From Robertmurraya sp. FSL R5-0851 (GTDB lineage Bacteria > Bacillota > Bacilli > Bacillales > Cytobacillaceae), in contig NZ_JBBOOE010000001.1 in assembly GCF_038002965.1 (NCBI RefSeq), positions 3,701,001-3,765,000 of the forward strand: a DNA stretch of 64,000 nucleotides, given 5' to 3'. Under the pieces are notes generated by a model. It had not been told where the DNA came from. It made no database searches and was given only the letters and a program-made list of their open reading frames with translations. This document shows positions 54,450 to 63,190 of this stretch, in pieces. Numbering within the stretch: the first letter of the stretch is position 1; every line of letters begins with the position of its first letter. Position numbers and translations under genes: made by a program.

Positions 54450-55544
54450 TCAAAAGGTCGGAGCAGGAAATTCATCAATTTTGATACGAAGTAAACTATA
54501 AGGTTTCTGTCGTAAGTCTTTTCCATAATGAAATCTAGGCTGTCGATGTAATTGGTTCACAATGACATACAAATATTGATCCGGACCAATTGAAAAAGTA
54601 TCCGGCCACAACATTCTCGGGTCATGTATGATCGTTTCCATTGTGCCATTTGGCAATATCTTGCGGATACAGTTGTGTTCATAATCTCCAGCATAAACAG
54701 TTCCCTTTGCATCAGTGATCATTCCATCAGATGCACCTTTTTCTCCCCAATACTCCACATGATAAGGTAATTCCATGTCCGGTATGCTTCTGTCTCTCAG
54801 GGCTTCTGTTGTGATCGAGAACAGATGACGACTGGTTAGTGGACAAAAAAATAATACCCTTCCATCAGGCGAAATCGCAATACCGTCAGAAGCCAGTCTA
54901 AATGGAGAAGTACTGCCATCTTTATTTCGATTCATTAATACTTTTCCTTCTACTTTCGGTATAAAATAGGGATCGGGTGAAGTTGAATTTGCCCCATTTA
55001 ACCGTCTGAAGGCGTTTCCATCTGCTAAATCTACGACGATTATAGCTCCTGGTCCTGTTGAAGAAGAATCCGTTATATAAGCATACCCTGCTTTTCCAAC
55101 ACGAAAATCAAAACGGACATCATTCAAATAAGTTGTAGGCAGGACAACATCTTCTGTAAAGGTATATACTTTTCTTATTGTATTCGTTTCTAGATCAACA
55201 GCGACTAATTTTGCCCCCCCTTTAATAGGTTCAGAAAAATTGGGTGCAGCTGTATCTAATACCCAAAGTGTTCCCCTTCCATCAGCAACTACACTTTGGA
55301 CACTGATAAAAGTCCTTGTAAAATTCTCGGGGTTAACCAAATTGGTTTGTAAATTAGGATAAGGCTGCAATTTATCCTCAACAATTTCCGCCACCGTAAA
55401 TTTAACATCGTCTCCCCATTTCGGGAAGCAAATGAAAATACGACCGGTTTCTGAAACAGTAACACCTGTAGGCATAGCCCCATAAAATGGATAAACCAGT
55501 TCAAAATTACCGAAATATTTTTCACTAGGTAACATAGGTATCAT
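54450..55544 (-). CDS. Major royal jelly/yellow-family beta-propeller protein
   Basis: This 364-residue protein resembles the MRJP/yellow family (L-dopachrome tautomerase-related), a six-bladed beta-propeller related to SMP-30. Family features include VSETGRIFICFPKWGDD, TLWVLDTAAPNF, LNDVRFDFRVGKAGYAYITD and LASDGIAISPDGR. Bacterial members occur in scattered genomes and have no clear function. AAGGAGGATATG lies before the ATG at 55544; the frame could start 33 bases upstream but without a binding site. No signal peptide is seen. It is a single gene. Confidence 0.85.
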   Translation of the reverse strand: MIPMLPSEKYFGNFELVYPFYGAMPTGVTVSETGRIFICFPKWGDDVKFTVAEIVEDKLQPYPNLQTNLVNPENFTRTFISVQSVVADGRGTLWVLDTAAPNFSEPIKGGAKLVAVDLETNTIRKVYTFTEDVVLPTTYLNDVRFDFRVGKAGYAYITDSSSTGPGAIIVVDLADGNAFRRLNGANSTSPDPYFIPKVEGKVLMNRNKDGSTSPFRLASDGIAISPDGRVLFFCPLTSRHLFSITTEALRDRSIPDMELPYHVEYWGEKGASDGMITDAKGTVYAGDYEHNCIRKILPNGTMETIIHDPRMLWPDTFSIGPDQYLYVIVNQLHRQPRFHYGKDLRQKPYSLLRIKIDEFPAPTF

Positions 55545-55674
55545 CATATCCTCCTTAAGCATCAAACGGTATATCACCTATATATGATTTATATTTTTTC
55601 TAGTGCATGTTTCTTAATAAGTTTTTTTCTATAAAACATTAACCTCTATCGATTCAACAACTAAAGTCGGTCGG

Positions 55675-55708
55675 AATAAGAAAAACCGGGCATAGCCCGG
55701 TCCTTTTC
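55675..55708. terminator. Intrinsic terminator
   Basis: ACCGGGC and GCCCGGT form a stem with an ATA loop, followed by a T-rich tail. It lies upstream of the royal-jelly-type gene and downstream of the zinc-ribbon fragment. Confidence 0.65.
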
Positions 55709-55712
55709 ATGG

Positions 55713-55904
55713 TTAGAGAATATCCGATAATTTGTACTCTATGCCATGTACCCCTTTATAATACTCAGGATACATTTCACCCCCACATTTTTCACATGCA
55801 AACATAGGAGGAGTTGTCGGATCTCCATCATCCATTAAATCGAAATCCCTTACCACGTTAATAGGAATCTCTTCTTTCTCATGACACGCCAAACAAACAT
55901 AGTT
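55713..55904 (-). pseudogene. Zinc-ribbon protein fragment overlapping the transposase end
   Basis: This frame reads NYVCLACHEKEEIP and then FACEKCGGEMYPEYYKG to a TAA, two CxxC pairs that would form a zinc ribbon. It overlaps the last codons of the IS91-type transposase in another frame. Upstream it stays open for about 35 codons through the lysine-rich part of the transposase, but no ATG, GTG or TTG lies before the first CxxC. It is either the tail of a gene cut by the element or a protein made by an unusual frameshift. Confidence 0.6.
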
Positions 55905-57183
55905 GACGCTCTGTTGCTTGGACTGGTTTAGGCTTATGTTTTTCTTCTTTTTCTTTCCCTTTTTGCGGGTTTTTGATACCGGTGAGATCGTTAATCATCC
56001 TTTCTAAATAAGCTCTTGTAGTTTTGCATAAGGCTACCTTTATTTCTAATTTACCATTTTCAAGGCAGACTTCTCCCTTGTATTCATAGTAACATTCACA
56101 CCTCTGACAAACGAGAGGGTCTTTCTTGCCACTGGCTACTATTCTTTCACGCCACGTCTGGCGACGTAAGGTTTTCTTAACTTTTACAACCCAACGTCTT
56201 GCTTTTTGTTGCCAAGTACTCAACACTTTTTTACACAAGTTTTTTGATCTTCTAGAATACATACCGTAATGCCGAATAGTTTTAAATTGCTCGTCTGGGA
56301 TATGGCGAATTAAACGTGAAATAAATTCTTCGACACTTACGGTTTCGGATTTGTCTTTTCCGTCAGTTTTATCCTTATATTTGAACGTAACGAATTGCCC
56401 ATCATATGCCTCAATCCGATTGATTCCAATCGCTGGTCGACGAATATAACGGCCAATATAACGAAGTTGTTCTTTTATTTTTCCCCTCTGTTTAGGTGCA
56501 TACACATAGAAGCCTTCGCCATTATTGGTGAACGCCTTTTGAAGTCTTGGTTGGATTCTTTTCTTTTCTCTTGGTGAAACTCCGTTTCTAATTAATTTTA
56601 ATACGACCGTTTGCCATTGTTTACGAAGCATCGTAAATGGCAAGAAATCATACTGCTTCCATTCTCCTTTTTCTGTTAATCCACCCATTGTAACTAACAT
56701 ATGTACGTGAGGATTGAAGTTGACCCTTGAACCAAAAGTGTGGAGTCCAGCAATAATCCCAGGTGTTACCTTTGCTTTCTTTTTGAAGAAGTCAGTAAGT
56801 AGTCTTGCAGAAGCATCCATTAAATCTTTTAATAGATGTCGGTGAAGGAGAAATACATCTCTTAGTCCTTCATCAATCGTAAAAATTACGTGCCGATGAT
56901 TAACCTGAAGAACATCTTCAGTAAGTAACCTACTCCATTCTTCACTTTCTCCAACAGAGCACGTGGTACAAAATCGACCTTTACATCGGTAAGGAACCTT
57001 TCGCACATCATGACAACCTTCACACACAAATAACTTAAATCCATTTTTGATATCCCCACAATCTCGAAATTTCTCAACCTCCTTAATTACGATAGGGCGG
57101 ATTTTAGCACCGTGTTTTCTTTTGAAAGCTTCCCAATGTTGGTGTTTATCAAAAAATATTCTTCTCAATATATTGGTCTCCAT
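55879..57183 (-). CDS. IS91-type transposase (HUH, rolling circle)
   Basis: This 434-residue transposase belongs to the Y2/HUH group. The N-terminal zinc-binding region has CEGCHDVRKVPYRCKGRFCTTC cut into CxxC pairs, the HUH motif is FNPHVHMLVT, and the catalytic Tyr pair is probably in LRYIGRYIRRPAIG. It ends with QLCLF, which resembles a sliding-clamp binding motif (QxxLF). The ATG at 57183 starts METNILRRIFFDKHQ. An in-frame start 42 bases upstream would run through the hairpin at 57194-57218 and is less likely. Full length suggests that it may be active. Confidence 0.88.
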   Translation of the reverse strand: METNILRRIFFDKHQHWEAFKRKHGAKIRPIVIKEVEKFRDCGDIKNGFKLFVCEGCHDVRKVPYRCKGRFCTTCSVGESEEWSRLLTEDVLQVNHRHVIFTIDEGLRDVFLLHRHLLKDLMDASARLLTDFFKKKAKVTPGIIAGLHTFGSRVNFNPHVHMLVTMGGLTEKGEWKQYDFLPFTMLRKQWQTVVLKLIRNGVSPREKKRIQPRLQKAFTNNGEGFYVYAPKQRGKIKEQLRYIGRYIRRPAIGINRIEAYDGQFVTFKYKDKTDGKDKSETVSVEEFISRLIRHIPDEQFKTIRHYGMYSRRSKNLCKKVLSTWQQKARRWVVKVKKTLRRQTWRERIVASGKKDPLVCQRCECYYEYKGEVCLENGKLEIKVALCKTTRAYLERMINDLTGIKNPQKGKEKEEKHKPKPVQATERQLCLFGVS

Positions 57184-57193
57184 AAAATGAAAA

Positions 57194-57218
57194 TACCACA
57201 GCTTAAATGACTGTGGTA
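57194..57218. repeat. Perfect hairpin at the 5' side of the IS91-type gene
   Basis: TACCACAG and CTGTGGTA pair around nine bases, ten bases upstream of the transposase start. End hairpins are typical of HUH elements, so this may be one terminus. Confidence 0.55.
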
Positions 57219-57275
57219 GACCCAAATTTTTATACTTTCTTATCTTTTAAAAAAGAGAGCCCTATTGAAGGACCC

Positions 57276-57779
57276 TCAAATTTCTTGATTATTACTTGAT
57301 ATCGCCTTTTGGACAGCACGTATTATTCCACCATATCCCGTACATCGACAAAGGTTCCCAGATAGAGCTTCCTGGATTTGCTCGTCTGATGGAGAAGGGT
57401 TTGTAGCTAACAAGGCATTTACCGCCATCACCATTCCCGGTGTGCAATAACCACATTGAAAACCACCCTCTTCTAAAAATGCACGTTGAATAGGATCCAG
57501 TTCTTCTCCTGCTAATCCTTCAATCGTCACGATAGAAGCGCCGTTTGCCTGATAAGCCATCACTAGGCATGAGTTCACTAACTGATTGTTCATTTGAACC
57601 GCACAAGCTCCGCAACGGCCAACTTCACACGAAATTTTCGTACCTGTGAAATTTAATTCCTCCCTCAAAATGGTAACAAGCCTTTTCGTGGGGGGAACCT
57701 GTAATACAACATTGCTTCCATTAATGGTTAAAGAGAGCTCCATTTGGGGAGGAGACATGATTTCTGTTTGTTCTTTCAT
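57276..57779 (-). CDS. pucE: Molybdenum hydroxylase, 2Fe-2S subunit
   Basis: This is the small iron-sulfur subunit of xanthine dehydrogenase-type enzymes, 167 residues. It has the ferredoxin-like cluster CEVGRCGACAVQM..C and the second cluster CGYCTPGMV..CRCTGY. It transfers electrons from the molybdenum centre to FAD. It overlaps pucD by four bases and ends the operon in the order pucABCDE, as in B. subtilis purine catabolism. Other xanthine-dehydrogenase relatives cannot be excluded, so the purine assignment rests on operon order. Confidence 0.9.
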   Translation of the reverse strand: MKEQTEIMSPPQMELSLTINGSNVVLQVPPTKRLVTILREELNFTGTKISCEVGRCGACAVQMNNQLVNSCLVMAYQANGASIVTIEGLAGEELDPIQRAFLEEGGFQCGYCTPGMVMAVNALLATNPSPSDEQIQEALSGNLCRCTGYGGIIRAVQKAISSNNQEI

Positions 57780-60034
57780 ATCCAGCGCTTCTCCCCTCTA
57801 GTAGACATTTGCTCTAGTAAAAACTCCCTTGATACAGGTAGTTTGTTAACCCAACACCCCGTTGCATCATGGATCGCCTTCACAATCGCTGGAGCAACGG
57901 CAATGGTACCAATCTCTCCTACTCCACGCGGACCATATAGATCTCCCTCTTGAAGCTTCTCGATCGCTTCCACATTCATGACGAATGGCACATCTTGAAT
58001 AGTCGGGATTAGATACGTATCAAAATTATCATTTACGTACGCTCCATTTTCCATCTTTGCTTCTTCCATCAAACTGTAGCCTAGCGCCATAATCCCTCCT
58101 CCTTCAATTTGTCCCTGATAACCTAGCAAGCTAACAACAGGACCAGCCGCAATTGCTTGATCTAAATCAAGCACCTTTACCTTCCCGGTTAAAAGGTCAA
58201 CCTCCACCCGTGCTAACACAGAAGAAAACGCATATAAGAAATGACTTCCATCTACAACCGCATCAGGACTTACTGGAAAATTAAAGGAAGTTTCTACATT
58301 TAAAAGTGGTTCATTGAGAGTTTTTTCAGCTAATTCAGCATACGAGACACATAGATTGCCATCATTGAGCCAAACTCCATTCGGTCCCATATTTAGTTCA
58401 GCAACTGGTATACCGGTTACACTCGATGCCCTTTCCAAAATCCCGCCTCGAAAAGTCTCCTTCATTCTTTGAATGGAATTCCACACCATACTTGTTGCAC
58501 GAGAGGCTGTGGACGATCCCGATATTGGTACGGAGTCTGTGTCTCCGACAACAATACGAATATCATCTTCCTTGCATTTAAATTCTTCGATAACTAACGT
58601 CTCAATCACAGCTAGCAAGCCTTGCCCACACTCTTCGAAGCCAAAAGCAGCTTCTATTTTTCCCTCTTTAGTAAAAGAAAGTCGTCCACCTGCAGGGTCA
58701 ATTCGACCGACACCTAATCCTCCACCATGAACGGAAATGGTCACTCCAGTTCCTATTACCTTCCACGGATCTGACAAATGACTTTCGTTTGTAGTTTTAA
58801 CCACTTTTTCCTTTATTGCCTCTAAGACATCTCTAGCCCCACTAGTTGGAGCAATTTTTTGTCCTAAAGGTCCAGGACTATCCACTTGTCTCAAGTTTTT
58901 TTCGCGAAATTCAATAGGATCCATCTGCAATTTTTCAGCTAAACGATCGATTTGTCCTTCGAGTGCGAATGTCACCTGATTCCCACCAAATCCTCTAAAT
59001 TCACCTGCCACACCGTTATTTGTGAAAACGGACAAACCTTCTATTTCTATGTTCGGAATGATGTAAGGACCAGGAGCATGCTCTACAGCAAAATCCAAAA
59101 CAGCGGGACCTAGTGTGGCATAAGCTCCTGTATCCGCTAAAATCCTTACCTTATGTGAGAGGATTTTTCCCGAATTATCCACACCGGTTTTCATCGTTAT
59201 TTTCATCGGGTGGCGCTTTAGCCCCGCGCGAACCGATTCTCTTCTCGTTTGATGAATTTTAACAGGACAGTTTGTTGCAAGTGCGAGTAGTGCTCCATAC
59301 GGCTGTATATTTAATTCATCTTTTCCTCCAAACGATCCACCCATCGGACTCGATACAATCCGAATATCAGACTCATTCATATTTAAAATTCTTGATAGCT
59401 GATAACGATCTTTGAACCCATGCTGCGTACCAACATAGACCGTTAATTTTCCGTCAGCTTCAGGGACAATCACTCCACCTTCTGTCTCCATATAAGCATG
59501 CATTTGTCTTGGAAGTTCATAGGTTTCCTCTATAATATAGGAGCATGACTGAAATCCTTCCTCCACATCTCCTTTTGAATAATAGGCACGGTGGAGTAGA
59601 TTTCCATCGGGATGAAGTTTTGGTGCATCAGGATGCAGGGCTTTTTCAGGATCAACAATGACCGGAAGCTGCTTATATTCCACCTGAATGAGTTGCAACG
59701 CTTCATCAGCTATTTCTATCGTGTCTGCAGCCACAGCTGCGATCGCATCCCCAACATACCGTACTCGATTCTCACATAGTACTGGCTGGTCAGGAAATAT
59801 GAGTCCAAACCCGTTTAACCCTGGAACGTCCTCATAGGTGACAATCCCTCTTACCCCAGGAAGCTGCTTCGCCTGGTCAACGGAAATCGATTGTATTTCT
59901 GCATGAGGCTCCATACTCCTTAAGATTTTTCCATATAGCATCCCTGGAAACGATAAGTCGGTTAAATATTTTAGTGCACCAGTTACTTTTCCAGGACCGT
60001 CAGGACGTATTTTCTTTTTCTTCGTTTCTATCAC
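57776..60034 (-). CDS. pucD: Molybdenum hydroxylase, molybdopterin subunit
   Basis: This is the large catalytic subunit that binds the molybdopterin cofactor and hydroxylates purines such as hypoxanthine and xanthine. The 752 residues include the N-terminal aldehyde oxidase/xanthine dehydrogenase a/b hammerhead (about 15-125), GGSFGGKDELNIQPYGALLA, EFRGFGGNQVTFALEGQ, and the catalytic Glu in YGPRGVGEIGTIAVAP near the C-terminus. The motifs are normal and the gene is intact. It forms an alpha-beta-gamma complex with pucC and pucE. Confidence 0.9.
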   Translation of the reverse strand: MIETKKKKIRPDGPGKVTGALKYLTDLSFPGMLYGKILRSMEPHAEIQSISVDQAKQLPGVRGIVTYEDVPGLNGFGLIFPDQPVLCENRVRYVGDAIAAVAADTIEIADEALQLIQVEYKQLPVIVDPEKALHPDAPKLHPDGNLLHRAYYSKGDVEEGFQSCSYIIEETYELPRQMHAYMETEGGVIVPEADGKLTVYVGTQHGFKDRYQLSRILNMNESDIRIVSSPMGGSFGGKDELNIQPYGALLALATNCPVKIHQTRRESVRAGLKRHPMKITMKTGVDNSGKILSHKVRILADTGAYATLGPAVLDFAVEHAPGPYIIPNIEIEGLSVFTNNGVAGEFRGFGGNQVTFALEGQIDRLAEKLQMDPIEFREKNLRQVDSPGPLGQKIAPTSGARDVLEAIKEKVVKTTNESHLSDPWKVIGTGVTISVHGGGLGVGRIDPAGGRLSFTKEGKIEAAFGFEECGQGLLAVIETLVIEEFKCKEDDIRIVVGDTDSVPISGSSTASRATSMVWNSIQRMKETFRGGILERASSVTGIPVAELNMGPNGVWLNDGNLCVSYAELAEKTLNEPLLNVETSFNFPVSPDAVVDGSHFLYAFSSVLARVEVDLLTGKVKVLDLDQAIAAGPVVSLLGYQGQIEGGGIMALGYSLMEEAKMENGAYVNDNFDTYLIPTIQDVPFVMNVEAIEKLQEGDLYGPRGVGEIGTIAVAPAIVKAIHDATGCWVNKLPVSREFLLEQMSTRGEKRWI

Positions 60035-60058
60035 TATGATCCCCCCTCCTTTATCTAG

Positions 60059-60910
60059 CTAACCCCTTGCAATCTCTGAAACTATCCAATTGGCGGCTAC
60101 TGATTTTTTATAAGTTGCAGTAGAATAAGAATCTGTAGAAGGAGTAAATTCTTCTTCTATTTTTTGGAATACCTTCTGTAATTGATCGTTCGTCAGTGTC
60201 GAACCTTCTAATAGTTGTTCAGATTGATATAATCGTTGAGGTTGAGTGGTGCTACCACTTACAGCGAGTCGAACGGCTGATATCTCCCTTTTTTCATGAA
60301 GATGGAAGGTTCCTGCCACCGTCACAACACTCGGAGTAAACGCCTCACGATGACAAAGCTTCTTATAAAAAAACCGCTTCGTTGGATCGTCTGGCACATA
60401 GGCAGAGATAATAAGCGATTGATTGTTACTTTTTATATAATCATATATCGGTTGATGTTGAACTGAGTTACCGTCATATACGGAAAGGTCGGCTTCCAAT
60501 ACAAGCAAGGCCGGAATAAGATCCCCAAACCCATTTGCGATGTTACCTCCGATCGTCGCTCTGTTTCGGACAGCGGGTGCCGCAATATTTCTGGCGGCCT
60601 CCACAAGAAGAGGATGGATGAGTTCCTTGTTTTGACGACAGAAATCCAAAGGAATGGCAGCACCTAGACGAGTATACGACTCGCCATTTACAAGTTCCTT
60701 TCCCCAGCCTATCATCTCTTTAATGCCATCTAAACTAATTAAATGAGAAGGAGCATCGAATCCTTTCGCCCAATGTGTTTGCATTAGAGTTCCACCTGCA
60801 ATAAACGAAGCATTTTCCCCTAACTTTTCCATTAGACCCCAAGCCTCCGCGAGTGAGGTAGGCATCCATACTTCCGTATCAATTAGTGAAGTCGTTCCTT
60901 GTCTAATCAT
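60059..60910 (-). CDS. pucC: Molybdenum hydroxylase, FAD subunit
   Basis: This is the FAD-binding subunit of the xanthine dehydrogenase complex, 283 residues. It has the FAD-binding_5 domain with FIAGGTLMQTHWAKG, RNRATIGGNIANGFGD and a CO dehydrogenase flavoprotein C-terminal domain (about 170-280). The start ATG at 60910 follows GGAGGTGA; an ATG six bases earlier abuts that site. It overlaps the end of pucB by four bases and passes electrons to NAD+. Confidence 0.88.
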   Translation of the reverse strand: MIRQGTTSLIDTEVWMPTSLAEAWGLMEKLGENASFIAGGTLMQTHWAKGFDAPSHLISLDGIKEMIGWGKELVNGESYTRLGAAIPLDFCRQNKELIHPLLVEAARNIAAPAVRNRATIGGNIANGFGDLIPALLVLEADLSVYDGNSVQHQPIYDYIKSNNQSLIISAYVPDDPTKRFFYKKLCHREAFTPSVVTVAGTFHLHEKREISAVRLAVSGSTTQPQRLYQSEQLLEGSTLTNDQLQKVFQKIEEEFTPSTDSYSTATYKKSVAANWIVSEIARG

Positions 60911-61524
60911 CTCCATTCACCTCCAAGTACTCTTTCATAATCTTCTTTCGTATCAATATCATAAAAGTCACGAGCTTCTGAGAACTCTACAAACATTCCT
61001 TCTAATTCCTGAAAAATCTTTCTTGCCCCTTCATCTCCCTGTAGTTTCATCAACTTAGGGATTACGCGTGGGGAAAAGATGACTGGTGGTCTAGGGGTTT
61101 CTTCGAAAGAGGCGGCAACAAAATCCCCCTGGTGAGCATGATTATAAACAGTGATTAACTGTTCTATGATTGATCTAGACAAAAAAGGCTGATCAGCTAG
61201 AAGAACCATGATTCCTTTTGGGTTCATACTCATGGCTGCATGTAAGCCACGTTGCAAGGAATGTGCCTGCCCTTTCTCTGCGTCATCACAAACCACAGGA
61301 GACCATTGACTAGAATAAGGAGAACAAAAGAGAGAGGGATCAATCCAGTCGAGGGAGTCTGCTATTTTTGAAACAACAAGGACATGTTCTAGGGAGGAAG
61401 ATAATGCCGTTCGTAGGGCAGAGCTACCGATGGTACAAGTAGAGAGTGGAAGAGAAAGCTTGTTTCCCCCCATTCTGCTACTCTTACCCGCAGCAAGATA
61501 TATGGCGATGATTCCATTTTTCAT
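60907..61524 (-). CDS. pucB: MobA-like molybdenum cofactor nucleotidyltransferase
   Basis: This 205-residue protein resembles MobA/MocA cytidylyl- or guanylyltransferases, with the nucleotide-binding YLAAGKSSRMGGNKLSLPL and VLLADQPFLSRSII. It modifies molybdopterin for the hydroxylase. In B. subtilis PucB is needed for xanthine dehydrogenase activity. The gene overlaps pucA by 41 bases and pucC by four. A nucleotide donor cannot be told from sequence. Confidence 0.86.
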   Translation of the reverse strand: MKNGIIAIYLAAGKSSRMGGNKLSLPLSTCTIGSSALRTALSSSLEHVLVVSKIADSLDWIDPSLFCSPYSSQWSPVVCDDAEKGQAHSLQRGLHAAMSMNPKGIMVLLADQPFLSRSIIEQLITVYNHAHQGDFVAASFEETPRPPVIFSPRVIPKLMKLQGDEGARKIFQELEGMFVEFSEARDFYDIDTKEDYERVLGGEWR

Positions 61525-62557
61525 GAGTAATTCCCTCTTTGCTTTTTTTCCGTTGCTGAATTAACTCAGCGACAATACTAACCGCAATTTCCTCGGGCCC
61601 CTCTGCTCCAATGGATAAACCAATTGGACTTTTCACATGGGGTGGAATGATATTTCCTTCTAACAATCTCTGTGTCCTGTTTTTAGACCCAAGTACCCCT
61701 AAATATCTGATCTCTTTTGTAAGCAAGTATTGTAAATATTCTTTGTCTCTCTGAAAATTGTGTGAAACGACGATGGCAGAATCTGTAGGGAAAAAAGTTA
61801 ATTTTTCAAAGCTCTCCATCGGAAATCCAACAATCAGTTGATCTGCCTTCGGAAACGCTTCTTTATTGCATAACGCCGGACGCCAATCTGATACAATTAC
61901 TGAAAATCCAGTTTTAGAAGCCAAATCTACTAATGGAATGACATCCTCCCCCGCTCCAAAAATCATCAGCCGTGGTTTGGGTTCAAAGGTATGGATATAT
62001 ATATTTGAAGCTAACTCGGTAGAAAAGAGTGTTCCGCTTTTTTGAGGCATCAAATGATAATTCTTTAACAGACTTTTGGCTGATAAAATATTGCTACCCT
62101 TCCAGCTCCCAAAAATCGTTCCATCATCAGTTATAAACAGGCAAGAGGATGCGGATAAATGTTCATCTAGTTGTTTGATCATCGTCACTCTATTCCCAAG
62201 TTCGAGATGATTTTTTAAAATAATCAGATGTTCTAGAAGTTGATCGTCAATTGGTTCGAGTAAGACTGTAATGATTCCATTGCAGCCTGCTCCTTGTCCC
62301 CATGAGAGATCATCTTCCGCTTGCATATGGTAAACAACGGTTTGGGGTTCACTTGTTCCAAACCATTCTTTGGCTCGATACTCGAGATCGGTTTCTAGAC
62401 AGCCGGCACTGAGGATGCCGGTCCTTAACCCATTTTGATGGAACAACATCGATGTTCCTTCTTTTCTATAGGCGGAGCCCTCCACTCGGATGATCGTTGC
62501 AAGAACCCCCTCATTAGAAGTTGAAATCTTCTGTAGAATGTCATGGATTGCTTCCAT
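61484..62557 (-). CDS. pucA: XdhC/CoxF-family molybdenum hydroxylase maturation protein
   Basis: This 357-residue XdhC-like protein inserts the sulfurated molybdenum cofactor into the hydroxylase. The XdhC_CoxI domain (about 15-80, VLATIIRVEGSAYRKEGTSML) and the Rossmann-like C-terminal domain (about 190-330, LMIFGAGEDVIPLVDLAS) are both present. AAGGAGGACGCACGG precedes the ATG. It is the first gene of the operon, with an inferred TnrA-type promoter upstream. Confidence 0.88.
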   Translation of the reverse strand: MEAIHDILQKISTSNEGVLATIIRVEGSAYRKEGTSMLFHQNGLRTGILSAGCLETDLEYRAKEWFGTSEPQTVVYHMQAEDDLSWGQGAGCNGIITVLLEPIDDQLLEHLIILKNHLELGNRVTMIKQLDEHLSASSCLFITDDGTIFGSWKGSNILSAKSLLKNYHLMPQKSGTLFSTELASNIYIHTFEPKPRLMIFGAGEDVIPLVDLASKTGFSVIVSDWRPALCNKEAFPKADQLIVGFPMESFEKLTFFPTDSAIVVSHNFQRDKEYLQYLLTKEIRYLGVLGSKNRTQRLLEGNIIPPHVKSPIGLSIGAEGPEEIAVSIVAELIQQRKKSKEGITHEKWNHRHISCCG

Positions 62558-62602
62558 CCGTGCGTCCTCCTTGAATTTTCGTATAATTCAGTGTATTTAT
62601 GA

Positions 62603-62654
62603 ATCATACCAAATTAAAAAAGGGAAATGTATAATATTGTAAGGTAACCTGACA
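62603..62654 (-). promoter_or_regulatory. Inferred TnrA-like promoter of the puc operon
   Basis: The box at 62638-62654 (minus strand TGTCAGGTTACCTTACA) matches the TnrA consensus at the outer TGT and ACA with two inner mismatches. TATGAT at 62603-62608 (minus strand) is a reasonable -10, and the centre of the box is about 50 bp from the inferred start. In B. subtilis puc genes are activated by TnrA and PucR. Confidence 0.45.
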
Positions 62655-62713
62655 TAGAAAGTTAAAATGGGGAAGCATTTGAAAACAAAGAAGATCTCTT
62701 GTTAAGAGCTGGG

Positions 62714-63050
62714 ATTCGAACTCTGGTTGCGCTTTCTGCTCTTGCTCCTGTCTGAATGAACCATTGATTCAGACTCAAGGCTTGTTTTCGGGCCCAGTGC
62801 TGTCTCAATTCACCTTTGATTCGGACTTTGGTGGCGCTTTCGGCTCTTGCTCCTGTCCGAATGAACCCTTGATTCGGACTCTACCATTGTTTTCAAGCCC
62901 AGTGCTGTCTCAATTCACCTTTGATTCGGACTTTGGTGGCGCTTTCGGCTCTTGCTCCTGTCCGAATGAACCTTTGATTCGGACTCTACCATTGTTTTCA
63001 TGCCCAGTGCTGTCTCAATCCACCCTTGATTCGGGCTCAATAATAAATTT
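62714..63050. repeat. Tandem array of about 105-bp repeats
   Basis: Units begin (ATTCGG/ATTCGA) at 62714, 62819, 62924 and 63029, with a 105-bp period. Units two and three are almost identical. Each has ATTCGGAC and GTCCGAAT as inverted arms. The period is a multiple of three, which explains an open frame across it that is not called as a gene. The array fills most of the 62655-63130 gap. Confidence 0.88.
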
Positions 63051-63136
63051 CGAGCGCAATCCTGTCACAATCCACCTCTCACCCAGACAAAACCACCGTT
63101 CCCATAACCTCTTTTGCCGAAACCATCCACACAAAA

Positions 63137-63165
63137 AGGACTCGGATTTAAAAATCCGAGTCCAC
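63137..63165 (-). terminator. Intrinsic terminator after the MFS gene
   Basis: GGACTCGGATTT and AAATCCGAGTCC form a strong hairpin downstream of the minus-strand stop at 63191. Confidence 0.75.
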
Positions 63166-63190
63166 TCCTCCAAAATAACAACGAACCAAA

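Noticed and set aside
55713..55904. Programmed -1 frameshift fusing the transposase to the zinc ribbon
   Set aside because: The zinc-ribbon frame is +1 to the transposase, so a standard -1 slip at the A-rich tract would not reach it.
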